Below, piece after piece: positions 35,176-44,054 of a DNA stretch of 64,000 nt. This DNA is from Mediterranea sp. An20 (lineage in GTDB: Bacteria; Bacteroidota; Bacteroidia; Bacteroidales; Bacteroidaceae), in the NCBI RefSeq assembly GCF_002160055.1, contig NZ_NFJV01000005.1:85457-149456 (forward strand), given 5' to 3'. The translations under genes were made by a program, and so were the position numbers. Under the pieces are notes generated by a model that was given only the letters and a program-made list of their open reading frames with translations, was not told the DNA's origin and searched no databases. The first letter of the stretch is position 1. Every line of letters begins with the position of its first letter.

Positions 35176-36420
35176 ATGAAAGAGCCTCTGTCTCTGTATG
35201 AGTTGAATTCGCGTGTGCGTCAGACGCTGGAGGAAGGATTGGCCGGTACGTATTGGTTGCAGGCTGAATTGTCTGAGGTGCGTGTCAATGCCAGTGGACA
35301 TTGCTATGTGGAGTTCGTGCAGAAGGCTCCGAAAGGCAATGTCCTGTTGGCCAAGGCACGAGGCACTATCTGGTCCAATGTCTTTCAGCTGCTGAAGCCC
35401 TATTTTGAAGAAGAGACGGGGCAGCCGTTTGTGGCTGGCATCAAAGTATTGGTTGAGGTCGTAGTAGGTTTTCATGAGCTTTACGGCTATAGTCTGACTG
35501 TGCTTGATATAGATCCGGCTTATACATTGGGCGATTTGGCTCTCCGACGCCGTGAAATACTGAAGCAACTGGAAGAGGAAGGGGTGCTGACTTTGAATAA
35601 AGAGCTTCCTATGCCAATGTTGCCGCAGCGGGTGGCGGTTATTTCATCGCCTACGGCAGCTGGTTACGGCGATTTTTGCCATCAGTTGCAATACAATCCA
35701 CGGGGGTATTACTTCCACGTAGAACTGTTCCCGGCAGTAATGCAAGGGGACAGTACAGAAGAAACTATCCTCGCTGCTTTGGATGACATCAATGCACGTC
35801 TGCAGGAATTTGATGTAGTAGTCATCATTCGTGGAGGGGGCGCTACTTCCGATCTTTCCGGTTTTGATACCTATATGTTGGCTGCAGCCTGCGCCCAGTT
35901 TCCTTTACCTGTCATTACTGGTATAGGTCATGAACGTGACGATACGCTGTTGGATAGTGTGGCCCACACACGTGTGAAGACTCCCACTGCCGCCGCAGAA
36001 TATCTCATAGCCTGTATGGAGGAGACGGCGACTGCTCTCTTTGCTTTGGCGACCCGCGTACAGGAAGGTGCCCGTGCCCGTTTGAGGCAGGAACATTTGC
36101 GTCTGGAGGGGCTTCGGCATCGCATTCCATCGGCTGTTTACCGGTATGTGGCTCGTGCCCGTATGACTTTGCTTTCGCTGCATAAGGATCTGGAGCAATC
36201 TGCATTAACTTGCTTATCGTCTTGCCGCCATAAGCTGGATTTGTTGCAGCAACGTCTGGAGGATGCTTCACCAGAAAAGCAGTTGGCACGTGGGTATAGT
36301 CTTACATTAAAAGATGGAAAGGCCGTGAAGGATGCCCGTACATTGCAGCCAGGCGACCGTATTGTCACCTGGTTGTGCCAGGGGGAGATACTGTCGGAGG
36401 TTGTTAATCATAACTCATAA
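35176..36420 (+). CDS. xseA: Exodeoxyribonuclease VII large subunit
   Basis: A 414-residue protein. The N-terminal OB-fold (about 1-100) contains YWLQAELSEVRVNASGHCYVEF. The catalytic part contains AVISSPTAAGYGDF, VVIIRGGGATSDLSGFDTY and ITGIGHERDDTLLDSVAHTR. The C-terminal part is long and helical (coiled-coil-like), as usual. With XseB it degrades single-stranded DNA from both ends. xseB follows after 22 bases. Confidence 0.96.
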   Translation: MKEPLSLYELNSRVRQTLEEGLAGTYWLQAELSEVRVNASGHCYVEFVQKAPKGNVLLAKARGTIWSNVFQLLKPYFEEETGQPFVAGIKVLVEVVVGFHELYGYSLTVLDIDPAYTLGDLALRRREILKQLEEEGVLTLNKELPMPMLPQRVAVISSPTAAGYGDFCHQLQYNPRGYYFHVELFPAVMQGDSTEETILAALDDINARLQEFDVVVIIRGGGATSDLSGFDTYMLAAACAQFPLPVITGIGHERDDTLLDSVAHTRVKTPTAAAEYLIACMEETATALFALATRVQEGARARLRQEHLRLEGLRHRIPSAVYRYVARARMTLLSLHKDLEQSALTCLSSCRHKLDLLQQRLEDASPEKQLARGYSLTLKDGKAVKDARTLQPGDRIVTWLCQGEILSEVVNHNS

Positions 36421-36442
36421 TTCATAAATCTTTTGTTTATAT

Positions 36443-36655
36443 ATGGCTATCAGGAAAAAGGAAACGTTTGCCGAATCCATGTCTCGTTTGGAGAAAATCG
36501 TGGCACAGATAGATAATAACGAACTGGACATAGACATGCTGGTTGACAAAATCAAGGAAGCTACCGAATTGGTAGCCTTTTGCACCAGGCAATTGACGAA
36601 AGCTGAAGACGAAGTGGAAAAATTACTGGCCGAAAAGCCGGAAAGTAAAGAATAA
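36443..36655 (+). CDS. xseB: Exodeoxyribonuclease VII small subunit
   Basis: A 70-residue helical protein. Its ETFAESMSRLEKIVAQIDNN and ELDIDMLVDKIKEATELVAF segments match the XseB small subunit, which binds the XseA C-terminal coiled coils. It sits directly after xseA. A hairpin and a toxin-antitoxin pair follow. Confidence 0.95.
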   Translation: MAIRKKETFAESMSRLEKIVAQIDNNELDIDMLVDKIKEATELVAFCTRQLTKAEDEVEKLLAEKPESKE

Positions 36656-36656
36656 A

Positions 36657-36672
36657 CCGTACATTTGTGCGG
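36657..36672 (+). terminator. Short hairpin between xseB and the antitoxin gene
   Basis: CCGTACA (36657-36663) pairs with TGTGCGG (36666-36672), one G-U pair, around a TT loop. It starts one base after the xseB stop. The inner 14 bases CGTACATTTGTGCG recur exactly at 63675-63688. There is no T-run, so its use as a terminator is uncertain. Confidence 0.5.
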
Positions 36673-36690
36673 ACAAAAGAGAATCTGTAT

Positions 36691-36954
36691 ATGACAACCA
36701 TTGATTTGAGAAAAGCCGTCTTGGAGGAGGTCATCGCCTTGTGGGATGATGAAGAGACCATGCAGCAATTGCTGGACTATTTGCAATCGCTGCGGGGAGT
36801 CGACCGTCAGGCTTGTATCAACGGATTGCCTTACACCCGTCAGGAGCGACAGAATGCATTGATGCAGGCTGAGGCAGATGTTATGTCTGGCAAGGTTTCG
36901 GCTCATGATGAAGTCGTTGTCCGGATAAAAGAAATGATGGAAACATGGAAGTGA
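36691..36954 (+). CDS. Antitoxin of a ParE/RelE-type toxin-antitoxin pair
   Basis: An 87-residue acidic, helical protein from ATG 36691. The first 55 residues (MTTIDLRKAVLEEVIALWDD) carry no domain I can name. The C-terminal part QAEADVMSGKVSAHDEVVVR resembles the toxin-wrapping tail of RelB/ParD-like antitoxins. Its identity as antitoxin rests mainly on the toxin gene that overlaps its 3' end by 10 bases. It should neutralise the toxin and repress the pair. Confidence 0.75.
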   Translation: MTTIDLRKAVLEEVIALWDDEETMQQLLDYLQSLRGVDRQACINGLPYTRQERQNALMQAEADVMSGKVSAHDEVVVRIKEMMETWK

Positions 36955-37244
36955 TTTGGACTCAAGAGGCGGAACGACAACTGTTGGTATTGGCTGAGTA
37001 TTATCGGCAGTCGGCAGGCTCTGTGACTGCAAGCGGTATTATACAGCGTATCTTGGATGCAGTGGCTTGCCTGGCAGATTCGCCGCATGTCGGACAGTAT
37101 CTTGTCCGGAGAGGTCAGGCTTACCGCGCGGTTATGGTGCCTGCTTATGGTAGAGTCATTTACCGGATAGTAGGCAATAAGGTCGTGATTGTGGCGGTAT
37201 GGGATTGCCGCCGTGATTCTTCGGATTCCTTCAAGGGGGCATAA
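36945..37244 (+). CDS. ParE/RelE-family toxin
   Basis: A 99-residue basic protein of the ParE/RelE fold: VIWTQEAERQLLVLAEYY in the N-terminal helices, the DSPHVGQYL loop, AYRAVMVPAYGRVIYRI and a closing VVIVAVWDCRRD strand. ParE poisons gyrase and RelE cuts mRNA on the ribosome. The sequence does not decide between them, and the RelE catalytic residues are not evident. Its ATG lies inside the antitoxin gene. It sits in a run of housekeeping genes between xseB and ilvE, with no mobile-element border seen. Confidence 0.88.
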   Translation: MEVIWTQEAERQLLVLAEYYRQSAGSVTASGIIQRILDAVACLADSPHVGQYLVRRGQAYRAVMVPAYGRVIYRIVGNKVVIVAVWDCRRDSSDSFKGA

Positions 37245-37276
37245 GCAAACAAGGATTTAACTAATATATAATGTGT

Positions 37277-38296
37277 ATGAAAGAAATAGATTGGGCCAAT
37301 CTGTCCTTTGGATACATGCGGACAGATTACAACGTGAGAATCTACTATCGTAACGGTCAATGGGGTGAACTGGAGACATGCAGCGAAGAGTACATACCCC
37401 TGCACATGGCTGCTACCAGCCTGCACTATGGCCAGGAAGCTTTTGAAGGACTCAAGGCTTTCCGGGGTAAGGACGGAAAGATACGCATCTTCCGCCTGGA
37501 AGAGAATGCAGCCCGTCTGCAGTCGACCTGTCGCGGTATTCTGATGCCCGAACTTCCTACCGAGCGTTTCCGCGAAGCTGTTGTGAAGGTGGTGAAGCTG
37601 AACGAGCGTTTCATCCCGCCTTATGAAAGCGGCGCATCGCTTTATATCCGTCCCTTGCTTATCGGAACGGGAGCACAGGTAGGGGTAAAGCCGGCCAACG
37701 AATATCTTTTCCTTATATTCGTGACGCCCGTAGGTCCATACTTTAAAGGTGGATTTGCTGCTACGCCTTATGTTATTACCCGCAAGTACGACCGTGCTGC
37801 TCCGTTGGGAACTGGCACCTTTAAGGTAGGTGGCAACTATGCTGCCAGTCTGCGAGCCAGCAAGGAAGCCCATGACGCAGGCTATTCTGCCGAGTTCTAT
37901 CTGGATGCCAAGGATAAGAAGTACATGGACGAGTGTGGTGCTGCCAACTTCTTCGGTATCAAGGATAATACTTATATCACTCCCTTGTCTACTTCCATCT
38001 TGCCCAGCATCACGAACAAGAGCCTGATGCAGTTGGCCGAGGATCTGGGCCTGAAGGTAGAACGCCGCCCCATCCCCGAGGAAGAACTGGCTTCTTTCGA
38101 AGAAGCAGGTGCCTGTGGTACGGCAGCTGTTATCAGCCCTATCAGTCATATCGACGATCCGGAGAACGGCCGGAGTTATGTCTTTACCAAAGACGGGACA
38201 CCAGGCCCCATCTCCAGCAAACTGTATCATAAGTTGCGTGCTATCCAGTATGGGGATGAGCCGGACACGCACGGATGGGTGACTGTCGTAGAGTAA
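37277..38296 (+). CDS. ilvE: Branched-chain amino-acid aminotransferase
   Basis: A PLP enzyme of 339 residues from ATG 37277 ([14 protein letters not shown]). The ATG two codons earlier is also possible. The fold-type IV motifs are [14 protein letters not shown], the PLP lysine in [15 protein letters not shown] and [11 protein letters not shown] near the end. It transfers amino groups between Leu, Ile, Val and 2-oxoglutarate. It follows the toxin gene by 32 bases and precedes trmB by 10. Confidence 0.95.
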   Translation: MKEIDWANLSFGYMRTDYNVRIYYRNGQWGELETCSEEYIPLHMAATSLHYGQEAFEGLKAFRGKDGKIRIFRLEENAARLQSTCRGILMPELPTERFREAVVKVVKLNERFIPPYESGASLYIRPLLIGTGAQVGVKPANEYLFLIFVTPVGPYFKGGFAATPYVITRKYDRAAPLGTGTFKVGGNYAASLRASKEAHDAGYSAEFYLDAKDKKYMDECGAANFFGIKDNTYITPLSTSILPSITNKSLMQLAEDLGLKVERRPIPEEELASFEEAGACGTAAVISPISHIDDPENGRSYVFTKDGTPGPISSKLYHKLRAIQYGDEPDTHGWVTVVE

Positions 38297-38306
38297 ACCT
38301 GTTGGC

Positions 38307-39068
38307 ATGGGAAAAGGAAAATTACAGAAATTTGCCGACATGGCTCATTATCCGCACGTCTTCGAGCACCCCTATGCCGGGCCCGAAGGCGTGCCTTTTG
38401 CGATGAGGGGTAAGTGGGACGAGGGCTTCTTTGGCAACGGTCGTCCTCTGACTTTGGAACTGGGATGTGGCAGAGGAGAATATACCGTAGGATTGGCCCG
38501 TCGTTTTCCTGAGCAGAACTTTATTGGTGTTGACATCAAAGGTGCCCGCATGTGGACTGGTGCTACCGAGGCTTTGCAAGAGGGACTGAAGAATGTTGCT
38601 TTCTTGCGTACACGCATCGAGGCCATTGACCAGTGTTTCGCTTCCGGGGAGGTGGACGAATTGTGGCTCACCTTTTCTGACCCGCAGATGAAGAAGGCAA
38701 CCAAACGTTTGACTTCTACTTATTTCCTTGAGCGATACCGGCGTTTCCTCAAAGACGGAGGACGGATACATCTCAAGACTGACAGCAACTTCATGTTTAC
38801 TTACACCCGCCTGATGCTGGAGCATAATGCACTGTCGGTTGAGGCTATTACGGACGACCTCTATCATTCTCCCTTGGCCAATGGTGTGCTGACAGATATA
38901 CGCACGTATTACGAACAGCAATGGCTGGATCGCGGCATGACTATCAAGTACATCTGTTTCCGTCTGCCACAGACCGGGACGCTCTCTGAATCCGATGTGG
39001 ACATCCCCTTGGACGACTACCGTAGCTATGGACGCAGCAAGCGAAGCAGTCTTCAGACGTCTAAGTAA
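38307..39068 (+). CDS. trmB: tRNA (guanine-N7)-methyltransferase
   Basis: A 253-residue enzyme. The SAM site [18 protein letters not shown] and [12 protein letters not shown] are visible. [17 protein letters not shown] holds the Asp-Pro catalytic motif, and [13 protein letters not shown] follows. It methylates G46 in the variable loop of tRNA. It follows ilvE by 10 bases and may be co-transcribed. A 143-base gap separates it from mrp. Confidence 0.95.
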   Translation: MGKGKLQKFADMAHYPHVFEHPYAGPEGVPFAMRGKWDEGFFGNGRPLTLELGCGRGEYTVGLARRFPEQNFIGVDIKGARMWTGATEALQEGLKNVAFLRTRIEAIDQCFASGEVDELWLTFSDPQMKKATKRLTSTYFLERYRRFLKDGGRIHLKTDSNFMFTYTRLMLEHNALSVEAITDDLYHSPLANGVLTDIRTYYEQQWLDRGMTIKYICFRLPQTGTLSESDVDIPLDDYRSYGRSKRSSLQTSK

Positions 39069-39212
39069 ATCGCTGTAGCCAGTCTTTAAGAGAATGATAT
39101 AATACCCGACAATCATCTGGCTGTTCTGATATTGCATCAGACGGCGTTTCTTCCTGCATCGGAGGTCTATGGTGAGATCTTATCCGAATGTAGATAATTA
39201 GTATTTAATGAT

Positions 39213-40316
39213 ATGATAACGATTTATCCCAAACTGATACACGACGCACTGGCTACCGTGCGTTATCCTGGCAATGGCAAGAACCTTGTCGAGGCCGGAA
39301 TGGTGGCAGACAACTTGCGCATCGATGGTATGAAAGTCAGCTTTTCGCTCATCTTTGACAAGCCGACCGACCCCTTTATGAAGTCGATGCTGAAGGCGAC
39401 CGAGACGGCTATACACACTTATGTATCACCCGATGTCGAGGTGACTATCAGTACTGAGAGTCGCCAAGCGGCCCGTCCCGAACCCGGCAAGATGCTGCCG
39501 CAGGTAAAAAACGTCATTGCTGTTTCCAGCGGTAAAGGCGGGGTAGGCAAGAGCACTGTAGCCGCCAACTTGGCCGTAGCTCTTGTGAGACTGGGCTATA
39601 AAGTGGGGCTGTTGGATGCCGATATTTTCGGTCCTTCTGTGCCCAAGATGTTCCAAGTGGAAGATGCCCGTCCTTATGCCGAGCAGAAAGATGGGCGCGA
39701 TCTCATCGTCCCCATCGAGAAATACGGGCTGAAGTTGCTTTCCATCGGTTTCTTTGTCAACCCCGACCAAGCGACGCTGTGGCGCGGAGGCATGGCCAGC
39801 AACGCCTTAAAACAGTTGGTGGGTGATGCCGATTGGGGAGATTTGGACTACTTCGTCATTGACACCCCGCCGGGTACCAGCGACATTCATCTAACTTTGC
39901 TCCAGACACTTGCCATTACAGGGGCTGTCATTGTCACTACCCCCCAGCAGGTGGCTTTGGCCGATGCCCGCAAAGGGATTGACATGTACCGCAATGACAA
40001 GGTGAATGTGCCCATCTTGGGCTTGGTAGAGAACATGGCATGGTTTACGCCTGCCGAGCTGCCGGAGAACAAGTATTACATCTTTGGCCGTGAGGGAGGA
40101 AAACGTTTGGCCGATGAGTTGGGAGTGCCTTTGTTGGGACAGATTCCTCTTGTGCAGGGCATCTGTGAGAGCGGTGATGCCGGACAACCCGTGGCATTGG
40201 ATACGAATACACTGACGGGACGGGCTTTCCTGCAGTTGGCTGCCGCCGTTGTACGGCAAGTGGATAGGCGCAACGTTGAGATGCCACCTACCCACATTGT
40301 CGAAGTAAAGAAATAA
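39213..40316 (+). CDS. Mrp/NBP35 family Fe-S cluster carrier ATPase
   Basis: A 367-residue protein. The N-terminal about 90 residues (YPKLIHDALATVRYPGNGKN) form the MIP18/DUF59 domain. The ATPase domain has a deviant Walker A motif VSSGKGGVGKSTVAANLAVA, and DYFVIDTPPGTSDIH as Walker B, with LGLVENMAWF late in the domain. Mrp/ApbC proteins carry iron-sulphur clusters to target proteins. The usual CxxC ligand pair is not obvious: the region NMAWFTPAELPENKYYIFG has no cysteines where many members have CxxC. This deserves notice. Confidence 0.9.
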   Translation: MITIYPKLIHDALATVRYPGNGKNLVEAGMVADNLRIDGMKVSFSLIFDKPTDPFMKSMLKATETAIHTYVSPDVEVTISTESRQAARPEPGKMLPQVKNVIAVSSGKGGVGKSTVAANLAVALVRLGYKVGLLDADIFGPSVPKMFQVEDARPYAEQKDGRDLIVPIEKYGLKLLSIGFFVNPDQATLWRGGMASNALKQLVGDADWGDLDYFVIDTPPGTSDIHLTLLQTLAITGAVIVTTPQQVALADARKGIDMYRNDKVNVPILGLVENMAWFTPAELPENKYYIFGREGGKRLADELGVPLLGQIPLVQGICESGDAGQPVALDTNTLTGRAFLQLAAAVVRQVDRRNVEMPPTHIVEVKK

Positions 40317-40334
40317 TTCAAGCCTTCGCAAGCT

Positions 40335-40457
40335 CAAGTTAGTTGACAAGGAACAAATGAGCGAGACAACAAGGTATTTGCCATACGCAGTTTGATACAA
40401 GCCTTGCTCGATGAGGTTTTTATAGCCTTGTTCGTTGGTTCCTTGTCAACTAACTTG
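40335..40457. repeat. Inverted repeat element of 123 bp after mrp
   Basis: CAAGTTAGTTGACAAGGAAC (40335-40354) is repeated perfectly in inverse at 40438-40457. The 83 bases between hold AGCCTTGCTCG and AGCCTTGTTCG as direct repeats. It lies between the convergent mrp and lipoprotein genes. It could be a bidirectional terminator, but it is much longer than the others here, and the perfect 20-bp ends look like a small non-autonomous repeat. Confidence 0.8.
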
Positions 40458-40477
40458 GGATTGCGGAAATTGACAGA

Positions 40478-41797
40478 CTACTGCTCCACCATTACAATCA
40501 CCGTTTCTTTCTCTCCCAAAGCCTCTGCTTCCGGCACGCCGGCCAGTTGTTCCTTCAGCTTTTTGCCGTAGGTGAGAAAATAAGGTATGCCGTCTACCAC
40601 GCCCGAGAGATGGTCGTTGAGGGATTTCCCCTGATGAGTAAACGGAATCTGCGGATAGTCGGGGTGCCCTTCTTTGTTCTTGGCAGGCGGGAGGGAGAAA
40701 CATTCTGCCGTCTGCTTGTCATAGACAAGAGTATAAAGCTTCACCTTATTGGACTCGCGGTTGGAGGGGCAATCGTGCCCTTCGGAAAGACCCATGATAA
40801 CATAGCGGTCGGTTTCCATGAAGCTGTTGATGAACCAATAGTCTCCCAGATTGCGGGACAGGCTCTCTACGACATACTTCCCGGTAGGGCGCTTCAAGTC
40901 GCCGAAGTCCAGTTTCCATACGGCTTTCAGCGTGGAGGCATCTTCCAATTCATAAACCGTGTCGTCGTATCCCAGCAAAAAACGGGGTTTGCCGCCGTAG
41001 ACATACACTTGGCCATCTCTTTCTGCGCTGCGGTAATCGCCGACAGGCACATAGTCTTCTGCATCGTTCACCGTGAAGAGGCAGAGCGTGTCGCCCTTTG
41101 TGCCGAACGTATAAACGCGCGAGCTGAAACGCTCCGGCGAGAAATAGCCGCCTTCTATGGTGTAAAATTTCCCTTTCGCGGGCTGCGGCAGGAGGTCGGT
41201 CAACTGGTCGGGAGTGCACGTGTCGGTAGAAGCGAGTAATTCGTCCCACGACAGGTTGGCGATGAAACGTCTTGATTTCCCGCCATACGAGGCACGGAGC
41301 TGACGGAGTGAAGCGTCATACCCGGCATCATATAGAAATCGTTTCAGATTCAGGCTGATATTCTTTCCGTCTTCGGACTCCATCTCGACATCATTGCGGA
41401 CGAGTTGCCTCACCGCTTTGTACTTGTCGTCCAGCAGATACAAGCCTTCTATGGCCTGCAGTACCCATTTGTTTTCTACCTTCAGCAAAGGGCTTCCGAA
41501 TATACAAAGGGCCTCTACCCCCGTGGGGTACAACATGGGCGTACCTATTTCATTGGCTTTCAATGCACGCACATGTTTCAGTGCAGCAGCCACGTTGATG
41601 GTCTTTGCCCCGGTGCGCACGATTGTGGGCTGGTACTTGATACCTGCGGGCGGACGATAGTCGGCTGCAAAGGTTTCTACACTTGCGCCTTGCTTTTCCA
41701 GTGAGGCGGTTGTCTCACGTTGCTCCTTGCCCGCGTTGCGGTTTCCGCAGGAAACGAGCAGGAACAGGAACATGGTTAGCATACAAATCCGGTTCAT
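40478..41797 (-). CDS. Lipoprotein of unknown function (DUF4933-like)
   Basis: A 439-residue lipoprotein with the lipobox LLVSCGN (Cys at about residue 17). The remainder is a mainly beta protein with repeated YxGGK/YxLxxA stretches that suggest a propeller-like fold, e.g. DKYKAVRQLVRND and TVYELEDASTLKAVWKLDFG. It may belong to the DUF4933/DUF4934 lipoproteins of Bacteroides, but I am not certain of the family number. Function unknown. It is a single-gene minus-strand unit between the inverted repeat element and the M56-TonB gene. Confidence 0.65.
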   Translation of the reverse strand: MNRICMLTMFLFLLVSCGNRNAGKEQRETTASLEKQGASVETFAADYRPPAGIKYQPTIVRTGAKTINVAAALKHVRALKANEIGTPMLYPTGVEALCIFGSPLLKVENKWVLQAIEGLYLLDDKYKAVRQLVRNDVEMESEDGKNISLNLKRFLYDAGYDASLRQLRASYGGKSRRFIANLSWDELLASTDTCTPDQLTDLLPQPAKGKFYTIEGGYFSPERFSSRVYTFGTKGDTLCLFTVNDAEDYVPVGDYRSAERDGQVYVYGGKPRFLLGYDDTVYELEDASTLKAVWKLDFGDLKRPTGKYVVESLSRNLGDYWFINSFMETDRYVIMGLSEGHDCPSNRESNKVKLYTLVYDKQTAECFSLPPAKNKEGHPDYPQIPFTHQGKSLNDHLSGVVDGIPYFLTYGKKLKEQLAGVPEAEALGEKETVIVMVEQ

Positions 41798-41938
41798 AAA
41801 TAGATAGGTATTTTGGTCTGTAAGTAATCAAAATGCCGGGAAAACGCGAACTCCGCGGTTTCGATTGAAGAAATGCTACTGGAATAGGAGAGAAAGAGGA
41901 CGCCCGACAGCATCCTCCTTCTTTCAGTATACCAGCCG

Positions 41939-43273
41939 TTATTGGTTCAGTCTAAAGCGGATGGGCAGAGTGTAAGCTGCACTCACTACTTTACCATCCT
42001 GTTTGCCGGGAGTCCAAGTCGGCATAGACTTGATGACGCGCACGGCTTCGGCATCCATCTCCGGGCTTACGCTACGCATGATTTTTACGTCGGAGATTTT
42101 TCCCTTGCTGTTTACTACGAACTGACAGACTACAGTGCCTTGCTTCCCGTCTTTTATGGCTTTGTCCGGATAGTGGATGTTAGCACCGATGAATTCCATC
42201 ATAGCCATTTCGCCACCGGGAAATACAGGCTTCTCGTCTACAATGTGATAGACTTTTTCTTGCTCATCGGAAGTGGCAGCAGTTTCTGTGGCAGATGTTT
42301 CCGGTTGGGCTGCGGTTGCCTCAACCGCTGTTTTCGGTTGGGTTACAGCTTCCGTGGCAGGTGTGTCGCCCGTCTTTTCTGCGGGTTGCTCTTGTTTCTG
42401 GTTGCCGCAGGCTACTGTCAGCAAGGCTGCCATCGGGAAGAAGAGCAGGTACTTCAGCCGCCCGATGTTGGGAGTTCTTTTCTTGTTCATCATACTGATT
42501 CTCTTTTTTAAAGGTAAAACATTAAAGTTGTTATAGATGGTTGCTGCAGCCTTGTGGTAAGCCAGTCCCAGTAAGTGGTACTGATAATTTTTCTTGTTGT
42601 ATCCTTTAGACAACACATGGCGGTCGGCAAGATACTCCAAGTTCTGCTTGATTTCCTGTTTCAGCAGCCAGGCAAAGGGATTGAACCAGCAGAGAGCGCA
42701 CATCAGTTCGCTGGCGAGCACATCTATCGAATGCCATTGTCGGGCATGTGTCTGCTCGTGCGTCAGTATTTCGTCCAATTCCTCCCGGTTATATGCATAG
42801 GGACATACGAATATCCGTCGGAAGAAAGAGAAAGGAGCTTCGCCTTCCGGCAAGGTATGGATGCCGATGCCATTCAGCCGACTTTTCGGATAGCGGTATA
42901 TCAGCCGCCAGATGGTAAGGAGTTGCACTACGATGTTTCCACATAACAGGCATGTACCTGCCATACATATCCAACTTATAGCCGGCCATATCCACAGCCT
43001 GCTCTCGACCTGCGTCCCACTGGGAGTGACAATGAATTCCGGCAGCGTCACTCCGGTTATAACGATGTCTGTTATTTCTTCAGGCAACCATATCTCTGCT
43101 ACCCATGTATGAATGGAAGGCAGGGGAGCCAGCAGCGACAGGGCAATAATGCTCATCAGCAGAATCCGGCGGCAGTTGAAAAACGTGTCGCGGTAGAAAA
43201 ACAGGCGATAGAAAGCGTAAAGCAACGCCAGGACGATATTGACTTTGAGCAGATAAATCAGCATGGTGAACAA
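41939..43273 (-). CDS. M56 peptidase (BlaR1-type sensor) fused to TonB C-terminal domain
   Basis: A 444-residue protein. Residues about 1-120 hold three or four membrane helices. The zinc peptidase motif is THEQTHARQWHSIDVL (HExxH), with NLEYLADRHV carrying a third ligand. After about residue 270 a hydrophobic segment LLFFPMAALLTVACGN leads to a Pro/Ala/Thr/Glu linker and a TonB C-terminal domain (PVFPGGEMAMMEFIGANIHY, VCQFVVNSKGKISDVKIM). In BlaR1/MecR1 the peptidase cleaves a BlaI-type repressor. A TonB end in the same chain suggests envelope contact. No beta-lactam-binding domain is present. The blaI-type gene directly upstream belongs with it. Confidence 0.9.
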   Translation of the reverse strand: MFTMLIYLLKVNIVLALLYAFYRLFFYRDTFFNCRRILLMSIIALSLLAPLPSIHTWVAEIWLPEEITDIVITGVTLPEFIVTPSGTQVESRLWIWPAISWICMAGTCLLCGNIVVQLLTIWRLIYRYPKSRLNGIGIHTLPEGEAPFSFFRRIFVCPYAYNREELDEILTHEQTHARQWHSIDVLASELMCALCWFNPFAWLLKQEIKQNLEYLADRHVLSKGYNKKNYQYHLLGLAYHKAAATIYNNFNVLPLKKRISMMNKKRTPNIGRLKYLLFFPMAALLTVACGNQKQEQPAEKTGDTPATEAVTQPKTAVEATAAQPETSATETAATSDEQEKVYHIVDEKPVFPGGEMAMMEFIGANIHYPDKAIKDGKQGTVVCQFVVNSKGKISDVKIMRSVSPEMDAEAVRVIKSMPTWTPGKQDGKVVSAAYTLPIRFRLNQ

Positions 43274-43300
43274 CAGATTTAAGATGGCATAGACAGCCGG

Positions 43301-43663
43301 TTATTCTTTTTCTTTCTCTATCATATCTATAATTTCTTTCAAGTCATTGGCAGAGATTTTCTCGTCTTTGGCGAAAAACGATACCATTTCCTTGTATGAG
43401 TTCTCAAAATAATTGTGTACGAAGCCGCTCAGGAACGTACGTTTGTATTCCGTTTCGGGAATGAGCGGGGTGTACAGGTACATGTTGCCTACGCGCGACA
43501 ACTTTACATAACCCTTGCGCTTCAGGTTGGATATGACCGATGCAATGGTCGTGTAGGGAGGTGCCGGCTGCGGGTAGCGGGCTACAATGTCTTTCACAAA
43601 GCAACTTTTCAGTGCCCAGATGTGTAACATCACTTCTTCTTCTTGTTTTGTTAATTTCTCCAT
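43301..43663 (-). CDS. BlaI/MecI family repressor
   Basis: A 120-residue winged-helix protein. EKLTKQEEEVMLHIWALKSC, PAPPYTTIASVISNLKRKGY and TPLIPETEYKRTFLSGFVHN match BlaI/MecI/CopY repressors, in which the C-terminal helices dimerise and hold a cleavage site. It is transcribed ahead of the M56-TonB gene (27 bases apart). The pair would form a peptidase-controlled repressor circuit whose signal is unknown. No beta-lactamase is nearby. Confidence 0.92.
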   Translation of the reverse strand: MEKLTKQEEEVMLHIWALKSCFVKDIVARYPQPAPPYTTIASVISNLKRKGYVKLSRVGNMYLYTPLIPETEYKRTFLSGFVHNYFENSYKEMVSFFAKDEKISANDLKEIIDMIEKEKE

Positions 43664-43690
43664 GGATATATGTTTTTAGTGAATTCGATA

Positions 43691-43698
43691 CAAAGTTA
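43691..43698 (-). promoter_or_regulatory. Promoter -7 box for the BlaI gene
   Basis: CAAAGTTA on plus is TAACTTTG on minus, 28 bases before the BlaI ATG. Its own binding site would be expected here, but no clear dyad is seen. Confidence 0.5.
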
Positions 43699-43763
43699 CG
43701 AATTATTCGTAAGAATGAAATAGATAGTTTGTTAAATAAGTATAAAGACTGCTCCGGTTTCAA

Positions 43764-43852
43764 CGGTATATGAAGCGTTCTTCGGCCCTATATGAAGCAG
43801 ACTGCAGCGGTATATGAAGCATTCTTCCAAGCTATAAGCATCAGGAGGCTAT
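43764..43852 (+). repeat. Degenerate 22-bp tandem repeat array, copy 5
   Basis: GGTATATGAAGCGTTCTTCG, CCTATATGAAGCAGACTGCA, GGTATATGAAGCATTCTTCC and AAGCTATAAGCATCAGGAGG follow with a 22-base period. The first three share TATATGAAGC. The block GAAGCAGACTGCA is identical to that in the array at 3.5 kb. Confidence 0.75.
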
Positions 43853-43977
43853 TTTTTAGGAAGATACGAAAGAAGCATACAACCTTTGTCCGAAGCGGGC
43901 AGGATGGGGGCGTAGGGAGTGAATAAAATCTGTCGAATAAATATGAACTAAAGTTAGGATGTTTGGATGCTAATATT

Positions 43978-43985
43978 TATCTTTG
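43978..43985 (+). promoter_or_regulatory. Promoter -7 box for the GH109 gene
   Basis: TATCTTTG fits TAnnTTTG, 69 bases before the ATG. A -33 element at the expected spacing is weak. Confidence 0.5.
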
Positions 43986-44054
43986 CCCTAATTTTTGATT
44001 GGAAACACAATTTTATTAATTTATCTATTAACCTCTTTAATTTAAATTATTTGT

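Larger units (their letters stand above)
43664..44054. other. Divergent intergenic region BlaI / GH109 gene (391 bp)
   Basis: It contains the BlaI promoter, a four-unit 22-bp repeat array (43764-43852) and a TATCTTTG box (43978-43985) for the GH109 gene. No gene is seen. Confidence 0.5.

Noticed and set aside
35710..35726. TTCCACGTAGAAC inside xseA as a parS site
   Set aside because: About 12 of 16 matches within coding sequence; not convincing without other copies.
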